Of a DNA stretch of 56,206 bases, positions 42,872 through 51,896 are shown in pieces; position 1 is the stretch's first letter; the number at the start of each line of letters is the position of its first letter. Under the pieces are notes generated by a model. That model ran no database searches and was not told the origin of the DNA. It saw nothing but the letters and a program-made list of their open reading frames with translations. Source of the stretch: Pseudomaricurvus sp965662505. GTDB taxonomy: Bacteria; Pseudomonadota; Gammaproteobacteria; Pseudomonadales; Cellvibrionaceae. The stretch spans positions 1 to 56,206 of the forward strand of contig NZ_CBFIHX010000009.1 in NCBI RefSeq assembly GCF_965662505.1. The letters run 5' to 3'. Made by a program: the position numbers and the translations under genes.

Positions 42872-44623
42872 ATGTCTGTACCCGTTCATGAGCGAATTAT
42901 TGATCTATTGGAAGCCGAAGGCATTGATACTCTGTTTGGTATTCCTGATCCCGGCTTTATTCACATGGCGATGAAGTGTGAGCAACGTAATTGGAAAGTC
43001 ATTGCCCCCAAGCATGAGCAGAATGGTGGCTTTATGGCCGACGCCTGGTCTCGTATGACCGGCAAGCCCGGCGTGTGCTTTGGTACGCAAGGTCCTGGTG
43101 TGACTAATTTGGCGTCTGCAATGATCGTTGCCAAAAAAGAAGCAACGCCAACGATCTTTTTCGGTGGCAATCGCTCCCGTACTGCCAACCAGCGTGCCCG
43201 TGTGGGGCGTATCCAGTTTATGGATCAGATTGAGCATTTCCGTCCACTGGTAAAATACGCCGCCATTATTGAAGAGCCGGATCAGACGGATGAGATTATC
43301 CGCGAGGCCATTCGTCAGTGCACAACCGGCAAGCCCGGTCCTGTGTATGTAGAGCTGCCTCTGAGCGTGATTCACGAAACGTTCAACTGGCCGCCGCTGA
43401 TGCAGCCTGAGCAATACCGCATGGTGGAACAAGCTGCCAGTGGCACGATGATTAACAAAGCTGTAGAGCTGATCAAGGCGGCTAAGCAACCTGTAATGCT
43501 GGTAGGACAGGGTATGTTTACCTCCCGTTCTCACGCTGCTGTTGCTGCCCTGGCTGAAAAGCTGGATTGTCCTATTTTGCAAACCTCTGGCTGCGCCATG
43601 ACCATTAAAGGTCAGGAAGATCGTACCTTTGCTTATGGTTTCTCTCCTGCGGGCCGCGCTGCCGCCAGTGAATCGGATCTGTGTATCGCTATCGGTACTG
43701 AGCTGGGCGAACCTGTGCATATGGGTATTGGTCGTCACTGGGAAAAAGGTGATGCCAACCGTAAGTGGATCTATCTGGATCGCGATGCATCAGCTATGGG
43801 TGTTAACCGTCCTATCGACGCACCATTGGTCGGTTGCATGCGCGACATTCTGCCGCAACTGTCGGAAGCGTTGGGCGCCGATTATCAGCGTGAAGGAACG
43901 AGTGAGTTTGCCGACTGGAAAGTCATGCAAAAAGAGTGGAAGGCAAAACTGTTGGATGAAGTACCTACTGGTGGCTCTCCCGTGCATCCTGCTCGCTTGA
44001 TCGTTGAGGCGACTAAAGTTATTCCTGATAATGCGATCTACGCTGCCGATGGCGGTTCAACCACCATCTACGGTTGGACTTACAGCCAATATAAACCTGA
44101 AGATCTGGTTTGGAACCAAAACACAGGTCAGTTGGGTACGGGCTTGCCTTACGCTATTGGTGCTGCGCTGGCTACTGACGCCACACGCCCTGTTGTCTTC
44201 GTGACCGGTGACTCTTCGTTTATGTTTTCACTGAATGAACTGGAAACCGCAGTTCGTAAGAAATTACCTATCGTGACTGTGGTAGCGTGTGACTACGCCT
44301 GGGGTCTGGAAGTGGGTGTTTGGAAGAAGCAGATTGGTCCTGATTCTCCTGAAACAGAAGCCCAGTGGGGTAATTGGGTGCGTTTCGACAAGATTGCAGA
44401 AGGCTTTGGTGCTCATGGCGAATACGTTGAAAACGAGGCTGATATTGCACCTACCGTTGAGGCTGCTATTGAGCGTGCTATGGCCGAGAAGAAGCCTGTT
44501 GTGATTCAGGTTCCAGTTGATGCCTACGCCAACGCCATGGACGCGCCTAACTACGAAGAATTTAAATCCTGGTATACCGATTTTAAAGCGGGTTACGGTG
44601 CAGACGCAGAAGACGCCTACTAA
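42872..44623 (+). CDS. Thiamine diphosphate-dependent enzyme, acetolactate synthase-like
   Basis: A 583-residue three-domain ThDP enzyme. The N-terminal Pyr domain has the activating Glu49 in KHEQNGGFMADAW. The central domain follows, and the PP domain has G446-D447-S448 in VTGDSSFMFSLNELETAVRKKLPI. At the second metal-ligand position the usual N-D/N-N is C-D (ACDYAWG). Family reactions include acetolactate, benzaldehyde and 2-hydroxyacyl-CoA lyase, oxalyl-CoA decarboxylase and benzoylformate decarboxylase. Here, with an aldehyde dehydrogenase immediately downstream, C-C cleavage or decarboxylation to an aldehyde is the likely role. A TTGGAGAAAAG ribosome site precedes the start. Confidence 0.9.
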   Translation: MSVPVHERIIDLLEAEGIDTLFGIPDPGFIHMAMKCEQRNWKVIAPKHEQNGGFMADAWSRMTGKPGVCFGTQGPGVTNLASAMIVAKKEATPTIFFGGNRSRTANQRARVGRIQFMDQIEHFRPLVKYAAIIEEPDQTDEIIREAIRQCTTGKPGPVYVELPLSVIHETFNWPPLMQPEQYRMVEQAASGTMINKAVELIKAAKQPVMLVGQGMFTSRSHAAVAALAEKLDCPILQTSGCAMTIKGQEDRTFAYGFSPAGRAAASESDLCIAIGTELGEPVHMGIGRHWEKGDANRKWIYLDRDASAMGVNRPIDAPLVGCMRDILPQLSEALGADYQREGTSEFADWKVMQKEWKAKLLDEVPTGGSPVHPARLIVEATKVIPDNAIYAADGGSTTIYGWTYSQYKPEDLVWNQNTGQLGTGLPYAIGAALATDATRPVVFVTGDSSFMFSLNELETAVRKKLPIVTVVACDYAWGLEVGVWKKQIGPDSPETEAQWGNWVRFDKIAEGFGAHGEYVENEADIAPTVEAAIERAMAEKKPVVIQVPVDAYANAMDAPNYEEFKSWYTDFKAGYGADAEDAY

Positions 44624-44649
44624 GCCAGCGATGCATTTGCTATGAACCC

Positions 44650-44678
44650 CACCCAACACCTTTAAAAGGTGTTGGGTG
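44650..44678 (+). terminator. Hairpin after the ThDP enzyme
   Basis: CACCCAACACCT/AGGTGTTGGGTG is a perfect 12-bp stem with a TTAAA loop. There is no immediate T-run, so termination may be partial. Confidence 0.6.
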
Positions 44679-44708
44679 AGGTTGTCACAGTTTTAGTGAC
44701 TGCTGTAG

Positions 44709-44774
44709 TTAAAACGTAGTCATAGCTTACATAACGTAGTCATAACTTAGTTAAAACGTAGTCCAAAACTTAGT
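44709..44774 (+). repeat. Degenerate tandem repeats of about 21 bp upstream of ALDH
   Basis: ACGTAGT occurs at 44714, 44734 and 44756, and CTTAG-like elements alternate with it (44726, 44746, 44769). Spacing is 20-22 bases, two helical turns. The array lies directly before the ALDH leader and is not found elsewhere in the window. Confidence 0.65.
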
Positions 44775-44825
44775 CCAAACTTGGATAAAACAGTCGTTGC
44801 GAAACCACTGCGGGGTGAGAGAATT

Positions 44826-46262
44826 ATGCGCGAATCATTGCAATTTTATATCGATGGACAATGGGTTGATCCTGTTGACGAACTGAAAACCGTAAATACT
44901 ATCAACCCTGCAACCGAAGACGTTTCCGGTAAAATTGCTCTGGGTGCTGAAGCGGATGTTGATAAAGCAGTACAAGCGGCACGTAAAGCGTTTACAAGCT
45001 GGTCCCAAAGCTCTCGTGAAGAACGTCTGGCCCTGTTCGAAAGAATCCTGGACGAGTACAACAAGCGTTCTGGAGATCTGGCAGCTGCAATCACTGATGA
45101 GATGGGCGCGCCTCAAGGCCTCGCGAACAGCTTTCAGATCGGCCTGGGTCTGGGACATTTAACAACAGCCATTGATGTGCTGAAAAATTTCAAGTTTGAA
45201 GAGTTGCACGGTGCAAGCTTGATTGTGAAAGAGCCTATTGGTGTCTGCGGTCTTATCACACCTTGGAACTGGCCAGTGAACCAGGTGACAGTCAAGGTCT
45301 TCCCGGCCATTGCCACCGGCTGTACTGTGGTACTGAAAGCGTCACAGGAATCTCACTATTCCGCACAGGTTCTGGCTGAAATCCTCGATGCTGCCGGCGT
45401 CCCGGCGGGCGTATTCAACATGGTTCAGGGCAAAGGTTCTGTTATTGGTCCGGCCATGGCCGAGCACGCTGAAGTGGATATGATTTCGATCACTGGTTCT
45501 GAAACCGCTGGTGCGGATGTCGCTGCACGTTCTGCCAAGAGTATTAAGCGTGTTTGTCAGGAGCTGGGCGGCAAAGGCCCCAATATTATTCTCGACGATG
45601 ACAACTTCGCGGAAAATGTGTCCGGTGGTGTGACCACCATGATGGTGAACTCCGGCCAAACCTGTAGTTCGCCTTCACGCATGCTGGTGCCTAACTCCCG
45701 AATGAATGACGCCATTGCCGCTGCCAAAGAGGCCATCACTCAAGTGACTGTGGGTGATCCAAATGGTGATTTTGCGATGGGACCTGTGGTTTCTGAAAAG
45801 CAATTTTCTTCTATTCAGACATTGATTCACAAAGGCATCGATGAAGGCGCTGAGTTGATCGCTGGTGGCCCTGGCCGTCCAGAGGGATTGGATAAAGGCT
45901 TTTATGTCAAACCCACTGTATTTGCCAATGTCAGTAACGATATGACCATTGCCCGCGAGGAAATCTTTGGTCCGGTATTGGTCATTATTGGCTATGACGA
46001 TATTGATCACGCCATTGAAATCGCTAACGACACTGAGTTTGGATTGGCGGGTTTTGTCGCCGGTAATGATTTGGATGTATGTCGTTCAATTGCTCGCCGA
46101 GTGCGTGCAGGCTCTCTGTCCATCAACGGCGGTTTTGATTTTCATGCGCCTTTCGGTGGTTACAAGAAGAGCGGTAACGGTCGTGAATGGGGTGAGCATG
46201 GTTTTCATGAATACCTGGAAATCAAAGCTATTCAAGGGTATGAGCCCGCTGCAGCCGAGTAA
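44826..46262 (+). CDS. NAD(P)-dependent aldehyde dehydrogenase
   Basis: A 478-residue ALDH. The catalytic cysteine is Cys280 in NSGQTCSSPSR, the general base is Glu246 in QELGGKGPN, and the NAD fold shows VCGLITPWNWPVNQ and SITGSETAGADV. Near the end EEIFGPVLVI and PFGGYKKSGNGREWGEHG are standard. It oxidises an aldehyde to an acid, probably the product of the ThDP enzyme upstream, and the acid could then be activated by the ligase 109 bases downstream. ATG 44826 after GGTGAGAG is preferred to a TTG at 44781. The leader contains the tandem repeats at 44709-44774. Confidence 0.96.
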   Translation: MRESLQFYIDGQWVDPVDELKTVNTINPATEDVSGKIALGAEADVDKAVQAARKAFTSWSQSSREERLALFERILDEYNKRSGDLAAAITDEMGAPQGLANSFQIGLGLGHLTTAIDVLKNFKFEELHGASLIVKEPIGVCGLITPWNWPVNQVTVKVFPAIATGCTVVLKASQESHYSAQVLAEILDAAGVPAGVFNMVQGKGSVIGPAMAEHAEVDMISITGSETAGADVAARSAKSIKRVCQELGGKGPNIILDDDNFAENVSGGVTTMMVNSGQTCSSPSRMLVPNSRMNDAIAAAKEAITQVTVGDPNGDFAMGPVVSEKQFSSIQTLIHKGIDEGAELIAGGPGRPEGLDKGFYVKPTVFANVSNDMTIAREEIFGPVLVIIGYDDIDHAIEIANDTEFGLAGFVAGNDLDVCRSIARRVRAGSLSINGGFDFHAPFGGYKKSGNGREWGEHGFHEYLEIKAIQGYEPAAAE

Positions 46263-46371
46263 TTTAATTCGGTATCTGAGCCACGGCATCTCTTGTTGTG
46301 GCTAATGGTTGGTTAAGTGGCCAAATGGCCAGTGATCATAATAACTAATATTAAGATTGATGGAGTGGATC

Positions 46372-48066
46372 ATGTCTCCTCAGAACATGAATGGCGAACA
46401 GGCGTTGTCGATATTTCAAGGACCGCCTCTCGCTGATGACGCTTTAGGCTCACTGACTATGGGTGAGTTTATGAGAGAGGTTGCAGAGAAGTTTGGTGAT
46501 AATGAGGCTCTCTGTTGGAAGGATTTATCTGGCCAGGTACGTCGTTGGACTTACAACGAAATGTACGCAGAGTGCCGCAAGGTTGCCAGTGCCTTATTGG
46601 CCGCAGGTGCGACCAAGGATACCCGTGTTGGTGTTTTAATTAGCAACCGTCCGGAGTGGGTGTTCAGTACCTTTGGTGCTTCAATGGCCGGTGCAGTGGT
46701 CGTGGCATTGAATACGTTTTCTACCCAGCAAGAGCTGCAATATCAGCTGAAAACAGCCGATGTCGAGGTGGTGATTCTGGAGAGCGGCGTCGCTTCTAAA
46801 AACTTTGTCGACGACGTACACGCGATTATCCCTCAGCTCTCTGAATCCGTTCCCGGAAGCTTGAAAACAGCGGAATTGCCCTTCCTCCGTCGGGTTATCA
46901 ACATTGATACTGATCGTGGAGAGAAAGGTATTCAAGGTTGGGGCGAGTTCATCGAAGCTGGCGAAAATATTAAGCCTGAGTTGGTCGATGCAACCATTGA
47001 AGCGGCGTGTCCATTAGACCGTGGACTGATTTTCTTCTCTTCAGGTTCTACTGCACTGCCCAAAGCGATTCAACAAACTCAGCGTGCGGCCATGATGCAA
47101 TGCTGGCGCTTTGGTCGCTACTATCAGGCAGACAGTTCAGTACGGGTTTGGAGTGCCAATGGCTTCTTCTTTTCCGGCAACTTCTGTATGGCGTTTGGCA
47201 GTACCTTTACCGTTGGCGGTTGTTTGGTCTTGCAGAGATTCTTTGACCCAGAAGAAGCTTTACAGTTATTCCTGGATGAAAAAGTTTCTTTGCCACATCT
47301 TTGGCCCCATCAGGAGGCGCGCCTGACCGAGTGCCCGGGCTGGCTGGATGCTGACTTATCTACATTGAAGTATGTCGATGCCAATCTTATTTTACAGTCA
47401 CATCCGGCGATTAATTCCACATGGCATCAGCCTGCCGGTTATGGCATGACTGAGACATTTACCTTTGTGGTTGGTGGTCCGGGTAGTGAGATTACCGACG
47501 GCAGCAATGGTCCGGTACTGCCAGGTAATACGATTAAAATCGTTGATCAGGATACCGGTGAAACCTTGCCTGTTGGCGAGACCGGTGAAATTGTCGTCAA
47601 AGGACCCACTCTGACAACAGGCTATTTGAAAATAGCGCCGGAAGATACCTTTGATGCCGAAGGCTTTATACACACGGCGGATGCGGGCTATTTTAACGAG
47701 CAGGGTAATCTGTTTTGGAAAGGTCGCCTTGGCGACATTATTAAAACAGGTGGTGCCAATGTGTCTCCCACCGAGATCGATTCAATCCTGATGCAGCATG
47801 ATGCAATTCAAAGCGTCTTTACCGTAGGGATTGAGCACGATACGTTGGGTGAGATTGTTGTGTCTTGCGTTCTGTTAAGTGAAGGCAAAGAGCTGGATGA
47901 AGCCGGCCTGAGAGCTTTTGCAAAAGAATCTCTGGCCAGTTATAAGGTTCCTCGTCGCGCATTTTTCTTCAGTGAAGAAGAATTGCCTATGACCGGCAGT
48001 AATAAGATTCGTCGTCCAGAGCTGAAGAAGCTGGTGGCGGAGCGTATGGCTGCAGAGCAGGCGTAA
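46372..48066 (+). CDS. AMP-forming acyl-CoA synthetase
   Basis: A 564-residue ligase. The phosphate loop is FFSSGSTALPKAIQQTQ, the motif GYGMTETF is at the active site, and GRLGDIIKTGGANVSPTEID plus the catalytic lysine in PMTGSNKIRRPEL complete it. The start at ATG 46372 follows GGAG at 6 bases. It differs clearly from the two other ligases. Family relatives activate aromatic or branched acids such as ferulate, or fatty acids. As the last gene of the monooxygenase-Rieske-ThDP-ALDH stretch it probably esterifies the acid produced by the ALDH. Confidence 0.92.
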   Translation: MSPQNMNGEQALSIFQGPPLADDALGSLTMGEFMREVAEKFGDNEALCWKDLSGQVRRWTYNEMYAECRKVASALLAAGATKDTRVGVLISNRPEWVFSTFGASMAGAVVVALNTFSTQQELQYQLKTADVEVVILESGVASKNFVDDVHAIIPQLSESVPGSLKTAELPFLRRVINIDTDRGEKGIQGWGEFIEAGENIKPELVDATIEAACPLDRGLIFFSSGSTALPKAIQQTQRAAMMQCWRFGRYYQADSSVRVWSANGFFFSGNFCMAFGSTFTVGGCLVLQRFFDPEEALQLFLDEKVSLPHLWPHQEARLTECPGWLDADLSTLKYVDANLILQSHPAINSTWHQPAGYGMTETFTFVVGGPGSEITDGSNGPVLPGNTIKIVDQDTGETLPVGETGEIVVKGPTLTTGYLKIAPEDTFDAEGFIHTADAGYFNEQGNLFWKGRLGDIIKTGGANVSPTEIDSILMQHDAIQSVFTVGIEHDTLGEIVVSCVLLSEGKELDEAGLRAFAKESLASYKVPRRAFFFSEEELPMTGSNKIRRPELKKLVAERMAAEQA

Positions 48067-48112
48067 AAACCTATCTTACCTGCTACCATTACCAGCTGCC
48101 TGTAGGCAATCA

Positions 48113-48143
48113 ATCAGGAGCGCATACTTTATGCGCTCCTGAT
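48113..48143 (+). terminator. Terminator after the ligase gene
   Basis: A perfect 14-bp stem ATCAGGAGCGCATA/TATGCGCTCCTGAT has a CTT loop. The convergent malonyl-CoA decarboxylase gene ends at 48334. Confidence 0.8.
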
Positions 48144-48218
48144 CTCAACCCAAAGAAGACAAAAACTGTAAAAGCAGTCCCCCCCCATCTGTCATAAATT
48201 AAATGGCTAAGTCTCTTT

Positions 48219-48270
48219 CGTGAACTCAATATCCATTTTGCCGTGAACTCAATATCCATTTTCCGTGAAC
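48219..48270 (+). repeat. Tandem repeat, two 21-bp exact copies and a partial third
   Basis: A 21-base unit starting CGTGAACTCAATATCC is repeated exactly at 48219-48239 and 48242-48262, and CGTGAAC follows again at 48264. It sits between convergent genes. The segment 48264-48310 also has short inverted repeats. Confidence 0.85.
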
Positions 48271-48333
48271 ACGGCGTTCCTTTCGTTGAGAATGCAGCAT
48301 CCGTTTCCGGATACTGTCATCCTGATTCCCTTC

Positions 48334-49665
48334 TTATTTCAGCAATTTTTGAAACTCGGGTGAGATATCGATCTGGCCGGCGTTGACGAAGGCTTCGTGG
48401 TTTTCTTCGACCGACTTCAGATCGTAAGCGTAGTTCACCAACAGACCAGCGGATTGTTTAACACCGTTGGGCGATGTGTCACCCAGCCAGTTCAGGCGGG
48501 CAATGCGGGCACCGTTACCCAAGTGGAAGCGTGCAACAGGATCCAGCGGCTTTTGACCTCTCTTGGCGTTAAACAGGTAGTGAGCGCAGAGCCGTGTCAG
48601 CAGGGGTTGCAGAAGTTCACACTGAGCCGTGTCTTCGACCCAGGAGGAGGCGTCCAGTAGTTGCAGATTTTGCCGGTCTTCTTCGGAGAACAGAGCGCTG
48701 TCGGCATTTTCCAGTTCTTTCTTAAGCCATTTACGAAAACCTGGTATCGGCGACAGGGTAGCAAATTGCTTCAGTTGTGGAAATTCACTGCGCAGTTCCA
48801 GTACTACCTGCTTGATCAGGAAGTTACCGAAGGAGATACCTTTCAAACCTTCCTGACAATTGCTGATGCTGTAGAAAATCGCGGTATCAAAGTCGTTATT
48901 TTTGTCGTTACCGTTTGTGTCGGAAGTCTCCACAGAATCAGGCTCTGCCAGTAAGGCTTGCACGTTGCCGGCCATGCCTTTAACCAAGGCAACTTCTACG
49001 AAGATTAGCGGCTCATCGTCCAGTGCAGGATGGAAGAATGCAAAGCAGCGGCGGTCTTCGGCGAGACGGCGACGCAGGTCATCCCACCCGGTCATTTCGT
49101 GTACGGCTTCGTACTCGATGAGTTTTTCGAGTATTTGTGCCGGAGTGCGCCAGTTGATTTGTTCCAGAGTCAGGAAGCCGCGGTTGAACCAGGAGATCAT
49201 CAAGTGCTTCAGATCGTAATCAATACCGGCCAAATGCGGTTGCTGGTCTAGCAGAGTCAGCAGCTGGGTACGCATTGAGATCAAGGCTTCGGTACCATTT
49301 GGTGCCATGTTAATGCGGCTGAACAGTCTTTGGCGTGGAGCTTCTACGGCGTGATAAAGAGCACGGTAGGTTTCCATGTTGGTGTTTTGCTTAAAAGCTT
49401 CTGCGCAAGCCAGAATGTCTTTGGGTTCTGGACTGAACTCTTTGTAGAGCAGATTGAAAAAGTCCAGCTGTTCCTGATCCGTCAGTGCCTGATAAGCCTG
49501 CACGACTTCGTGGGCAATGGCTGTACCCATGGCTTCACCTTTACTGGTACACAGTTGGTGGCAAAGGGCGGAGAGGGTTTGTTTTTTATCTTGACGGTTG
49601 CGAAGGGGGAGAAACTCACGGCCTGCTTCGGCGATTGAGCTGACCCATTGGCTGAACTTTTTCAT
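48334..49665 (-). CDS. Malonyl-CoA decarboxylase
   Basis: A 443-residue enzyme that converts malonyl-CoA to acetyl-CoA and CO2. The C-terminal GNAT-like catalytic part is very characteristic: FYSISNCQEGLKGISFGNFLIKQVV, FATLSPIPGFRKWL, and RFHLGNGARIARLNWLGDTSPNGVKQSAGLLVNYAYDL. The N-terminal helical domain is present and complete. AGGAG precedes the start. It disposes of malonyl-CoA, which may arise from odd or beta-carboxylated intermediates, and keeps CoA cycling. It is on the minus strand, separated from the upstream ligase by two terminator-like hairpins, so it has its own promoter. Confidence 0.96.
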   Translation of the reverse strand: MKKFSQWVSSIAEAGREFLPLRNRQDKKQTLSALCHQLCTSKGEAMGTAIAHEVVQAYQALTDQEQLDFFNLLYKEFSPEPKDILACAEAFKQNTNMETYRALYHAVEAPRQRLFSRINMAPNGTEALISMRTQLLTLLDQQPHLAGIDYDLKHLMISWFNRGFLTLEQINWRTPAQILEKLIEYEAVHEMTGWDDLRRRLAEDRRCFAFFHPALDDEPLIFVEVALVKGMAGNVQALLAEPDSVETSDTNGNDKNNDFDTAIFYSISNCQEGLKGISFGNFLIKQVVLELRSEFPQLKQFATLSPIPGFRKWLKKELENADSALFSEEDRQNLQLLDASSWVEDTAQCELLQPLLTRLCAHYLFNAKRGQKPLDPVARFHLGNGARIARLNWLGDTSPNGVKQSAGLLVNYAYDLKSVEENHEAFVNAGQIDISPEFQKLLK

Positions 49666-49861
49666 AGACGAAATCTCCTGCCTGACAACAAATTGTATGA
49701 AACTTCCTTGAGTGATGTTCTTGCTTAAAACTTTTTTGTCTAAAACTTTCTGTGTATATCCTTGGCCGTATCATAGATATGCAGCACAGGGGTTGTTTAT
49801 GCGCTGGATCGTGGAGTCTGGCTGGAAGGATAAGGCGGTATGGTTGACGTTAATCAACGTG

Positions 49862-49914
49862 TGCAGACAGGTGGTCTGCAAGAAAAAGGCCGCAACCTAC
49901 GCAGCGGCCTTTTT
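49862..49914. terminator. Double hairpin, terminator of the minus-strand ligase operon
   Basis: AAAAAGGCCGC (49883-49893) pairs with GCGGCCTTTTT (49904-49914), giving runs on both strands. A second hairpin TGCAGAC/GTCTGCA occupies 49862-49880. The remaining gap (49666-49861) is the decarboxylase promoter region, with no other feature seen. Confidence 0.88.
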
Positions 49915-49951
49915 CAGTGGCTGTGTTGATGATTCCCCTAAGTGTGGGCAA

Positions 49952-51442
49952 TCAATCCTCAAACAGCTTTTTAACTTCGCGACGAAGTAACTTACCCATT
50001 TCGTTGTAGGGCAGTTCATCGACAACAGCGATTTGCTCCGGCACGCGAGAAGAACGCAGGTGATCCTTGATCAGCTTGCGCAATTCATCGTCGCTGGGTG
50101 TTTCTGCGTCGGGTTTGATCACCACCGCAACCGCAACCGCTTCGCCCCATTCAACGGAGGCAGCACCGACCGCCACAGCTTCGGCAATCGCTGGGTGAGT
50201 ATCCAGAACATCTTCGATTTCACCCGGTGAAATGTTTTCACCGCCGCGTACAATCACATCGTCAGCGCGGCCCGCGAGGAACAGGTAGCCTTCGCTGTCC
50301 AGATAGCCTGCATCGCGAGTCGGGAACCAGCCTTCGGCATCCAGAACACTCTTTTCGCGATACTCACCGGAAACTTGTTCACCGCGAACGTAGATCTCAC
50401 CACGCTCACCGGCAGGCAGTACTTTGCCTTCGTCATCGCGGATTTCCAGTTCAATCGTAGGCAGGGGTTTGCCTACAGAGCCCAGACGTGCACGAACGTC
50501 TGGATCATCAGACTGGTGCGCAGTTCGGTGATCTTCCGGGGTCAGTAGAGCCACGGTAGAACTGGTTTCAGTCAGGCCGTAAGCGTTTGTGAAGTTACAG
50601 TTCGGGAACAGATCCAGTGCCTTGGCGATCAGCTCCGGAGGCATACGTCCACCACCGTAGGCGATGGATTGTACCGAAGGCAGGGTGGCATTACCGGTTT
50701 CTTCCATGCGCGAAATCACACGGGCCAGCATGGTCGGTACCAGGAAGGCATTGGTGACCTGTTCGTCTTCAGCCAGTTTGAGCCAGACGTCCGGATCGAA
50801 CGCAGGCAACATAACAATACGACGCAAGGAGTAAAAAGAACTCAATAGCGCGGAAATACCGGCAATGTGGTAAGGCGGTACACAGACCAATTGAGCGTCG
50901 GATTCTTCTGCAGTCATAAACTCGTAAGCGCCGAGGATATAACCGAGCAGGTTGGTGTGTCGCAACAGGGCCGCTTTGGGAGCAGCCGTAGTACCACTGG
51001 TAAAGATTTGGGCAGCAATGCCTTCGCCTTCACGTTCTTCGCCGGAGGCAGTCGGGGCAGCTTCTTCAGCGGCTTTGACGAAGTCTTCACGAGTCGCGCA
51101 GGTGTGGCCTTCACTCAGCCGATTGGTGCGATCGATATCGCCAATGACGTAAGCGGGTTTGATACGGTCGAGCAGGGCGCCCAGTGCGTCGTCCGCGAGA
51201 CGGTAATTCAGCGGGACGTAAGGGATACCAGCCATGGCAGCGCCAAACAGAGCAATAGGCGCTGCTTCACTGCTTTCATCCAGCAGAGCGACGTGCTCAC
51301 AACCACTGTTGATGAAAACTTCGGCGGCACCTTTGGCGGCTTCCAGTAGCTGACCGTAAGTCCAGCGACGTCCGTCGCAAACCAGGCCCACACGGTCGGC
51401 GCCTGCTTCGGCAGCCATTTGTAATATCAATACAATGTTCAT
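49952..51442 (-). CDS. AMP-forming acyl-CoA synthetase
   Basis: A 496-residue adenylate-forming ligase. The phosphate loop is FTSGTTAAPKAALLRHTN, the acyl site has NAYGLTETSS, the A8 region is GRADDVIVRGGENISPGEIEDVL and the catalytic lysine is in YNEMGKLLRREVKKL. It lacks any N-terminal extension. It is the third gene of the minus-strand CaiB operon (53123, 51784, this), 51 bases after the small protein. No clear ribosome site precedes the ATG, suggesting coupled translation. The substrate is unknown; malonate is conceivable because malonyl-CoA decarboxylase follows, but the motifs are those of general fatty or aromatic acid ligases. Confidence 0.92.
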   Translation of the reverse strand: MNIVLILQMAAEAGADRVGLVCDGRRWTYGQLLEAAKGAAEVFINSGCEHVALLDESSEAAPIALFGAAMAGIPYVPLNYRLADDALGALLDRIKPAYVIGDIDRTNRLSEGHTCATREDFVKAAEEAAPTASGEEREGEGIAAQIFTSGTTAAPKAALLRHTNLLGYILGAYEFMTAEESDAQLVCVPPYHIAGISALLSSFYSLRRIVMLPAFDPDVWLKLAEDEQVTNAFLVPTMLARVISRMEETGNATLPSVQSIAYGGGRMPPELIAKALDLFPNCNFTNAYGLTETSSTVALLTPEDHRTAHQSDDPDVRARLGSVGKPLPTIELEIRDDEGKVLPAGERGEIYVRGEQVSGEYREKSVLDAEGWFPTRDAGYLDSEGYLFLAGRADDVIVRGGENISPGEIEDVLDTHPAIAEAVAVGAASVEWGEAVAVAVVIKPDAETPSDDELRKLIKDHLRSSRVPEQIAVVDELPYNEMGKLLRREVKKLFED

Positions 51443-51493
51443 AGATCAAACAACGACTCAGTCAGTAAAAGGCAATTAGTCAATAAAGGGCGT

Positions 51494-51784
51494 TTAGTCG
51501 GAAGACGGCAGAGGCTTGGCGTCTTTAGTCGGCAGCACTTTGCCATCAATGGCCAGAGCACCTTCACCCGCTTTTACGCACAGCAGCTCAACAGAATCGT
51601 CTTCGTTAACGTAACGTTTGCCCATCAGAGTACCGGCAGCAAAGTCTGGATTAACGCTGCCTTTCTCTTCGGCACCTTCTGCGGTCATTGGGGCGCCACC
51701 ACACTCAACAACCAGACCGCTGCCTTTGATGACCATGACTTCAGTATTACAAACCGTACTTTTGAGTTTCGTTCCTGGTTTCAT
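51494..51784 (-). CDS. Small protein found between CoA-transferase and ligase
   Basis: A 96-residue protein starting MKPGTKLKSTVCNTEVMVIKG. It has two invariant-looking motifs: CGGAPM near residue 28 and GKRYVNEDDSVELLCVKAG. It ends KDAKPLPSSD. From memory, proteins with GGxPM, MGKRY, LCxKxGxG and KPLPSSD accompany CaiB and acyl-CoA ligase genes in other bacteria without an assigned function. Two or three cysteines could bind a metal. An upstream in-frame start at 51802 lacks a ribosome site, so 51784 is chosen. Operon membership indicates a role in the CoA step. Confidence 0.7.
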   Translation of the reverse strand: MKPGTKLKSTVCNTEVMVIKGSGLVVECGGAPMTAEGAEEKGSVNPDFAAGTLMGKRYVNEDDSVELLCVKAGEGALAIDGKVLPTKDAKPLPSSD

Positions 51785-51896
51785 AATGTTCTCGTTCCAC
51801 AATTTTTAAGAGTTAAACGCTCGTAAAGGTTAAACGCCCTGACGATTGACTCGCCCGGGCGTACTTTATCAGGCACTGTGCCTTTAGGCTTAAGGA

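Noticed and set aside
44709..44774. The repeats before ALDH as a CRISPR array
   Set aside because: Units are degenerate, too short and have no unique spacers; no cas genes are present.
48219..48270. The 21-bp tandem repeats as insertion-sequence ends
   Set aside because: They are direct, not inverted, no transposase remnant is near and no target duplication is seen.
49952..51442. The ligase beside malonyl-CoA decarboxylase as malonyl-CoA synthetase
   Set aside because: Its motifs are those of general acyl-CoA ligases and two terminator-like hairpins separate the genes, so the assignment is not supported.
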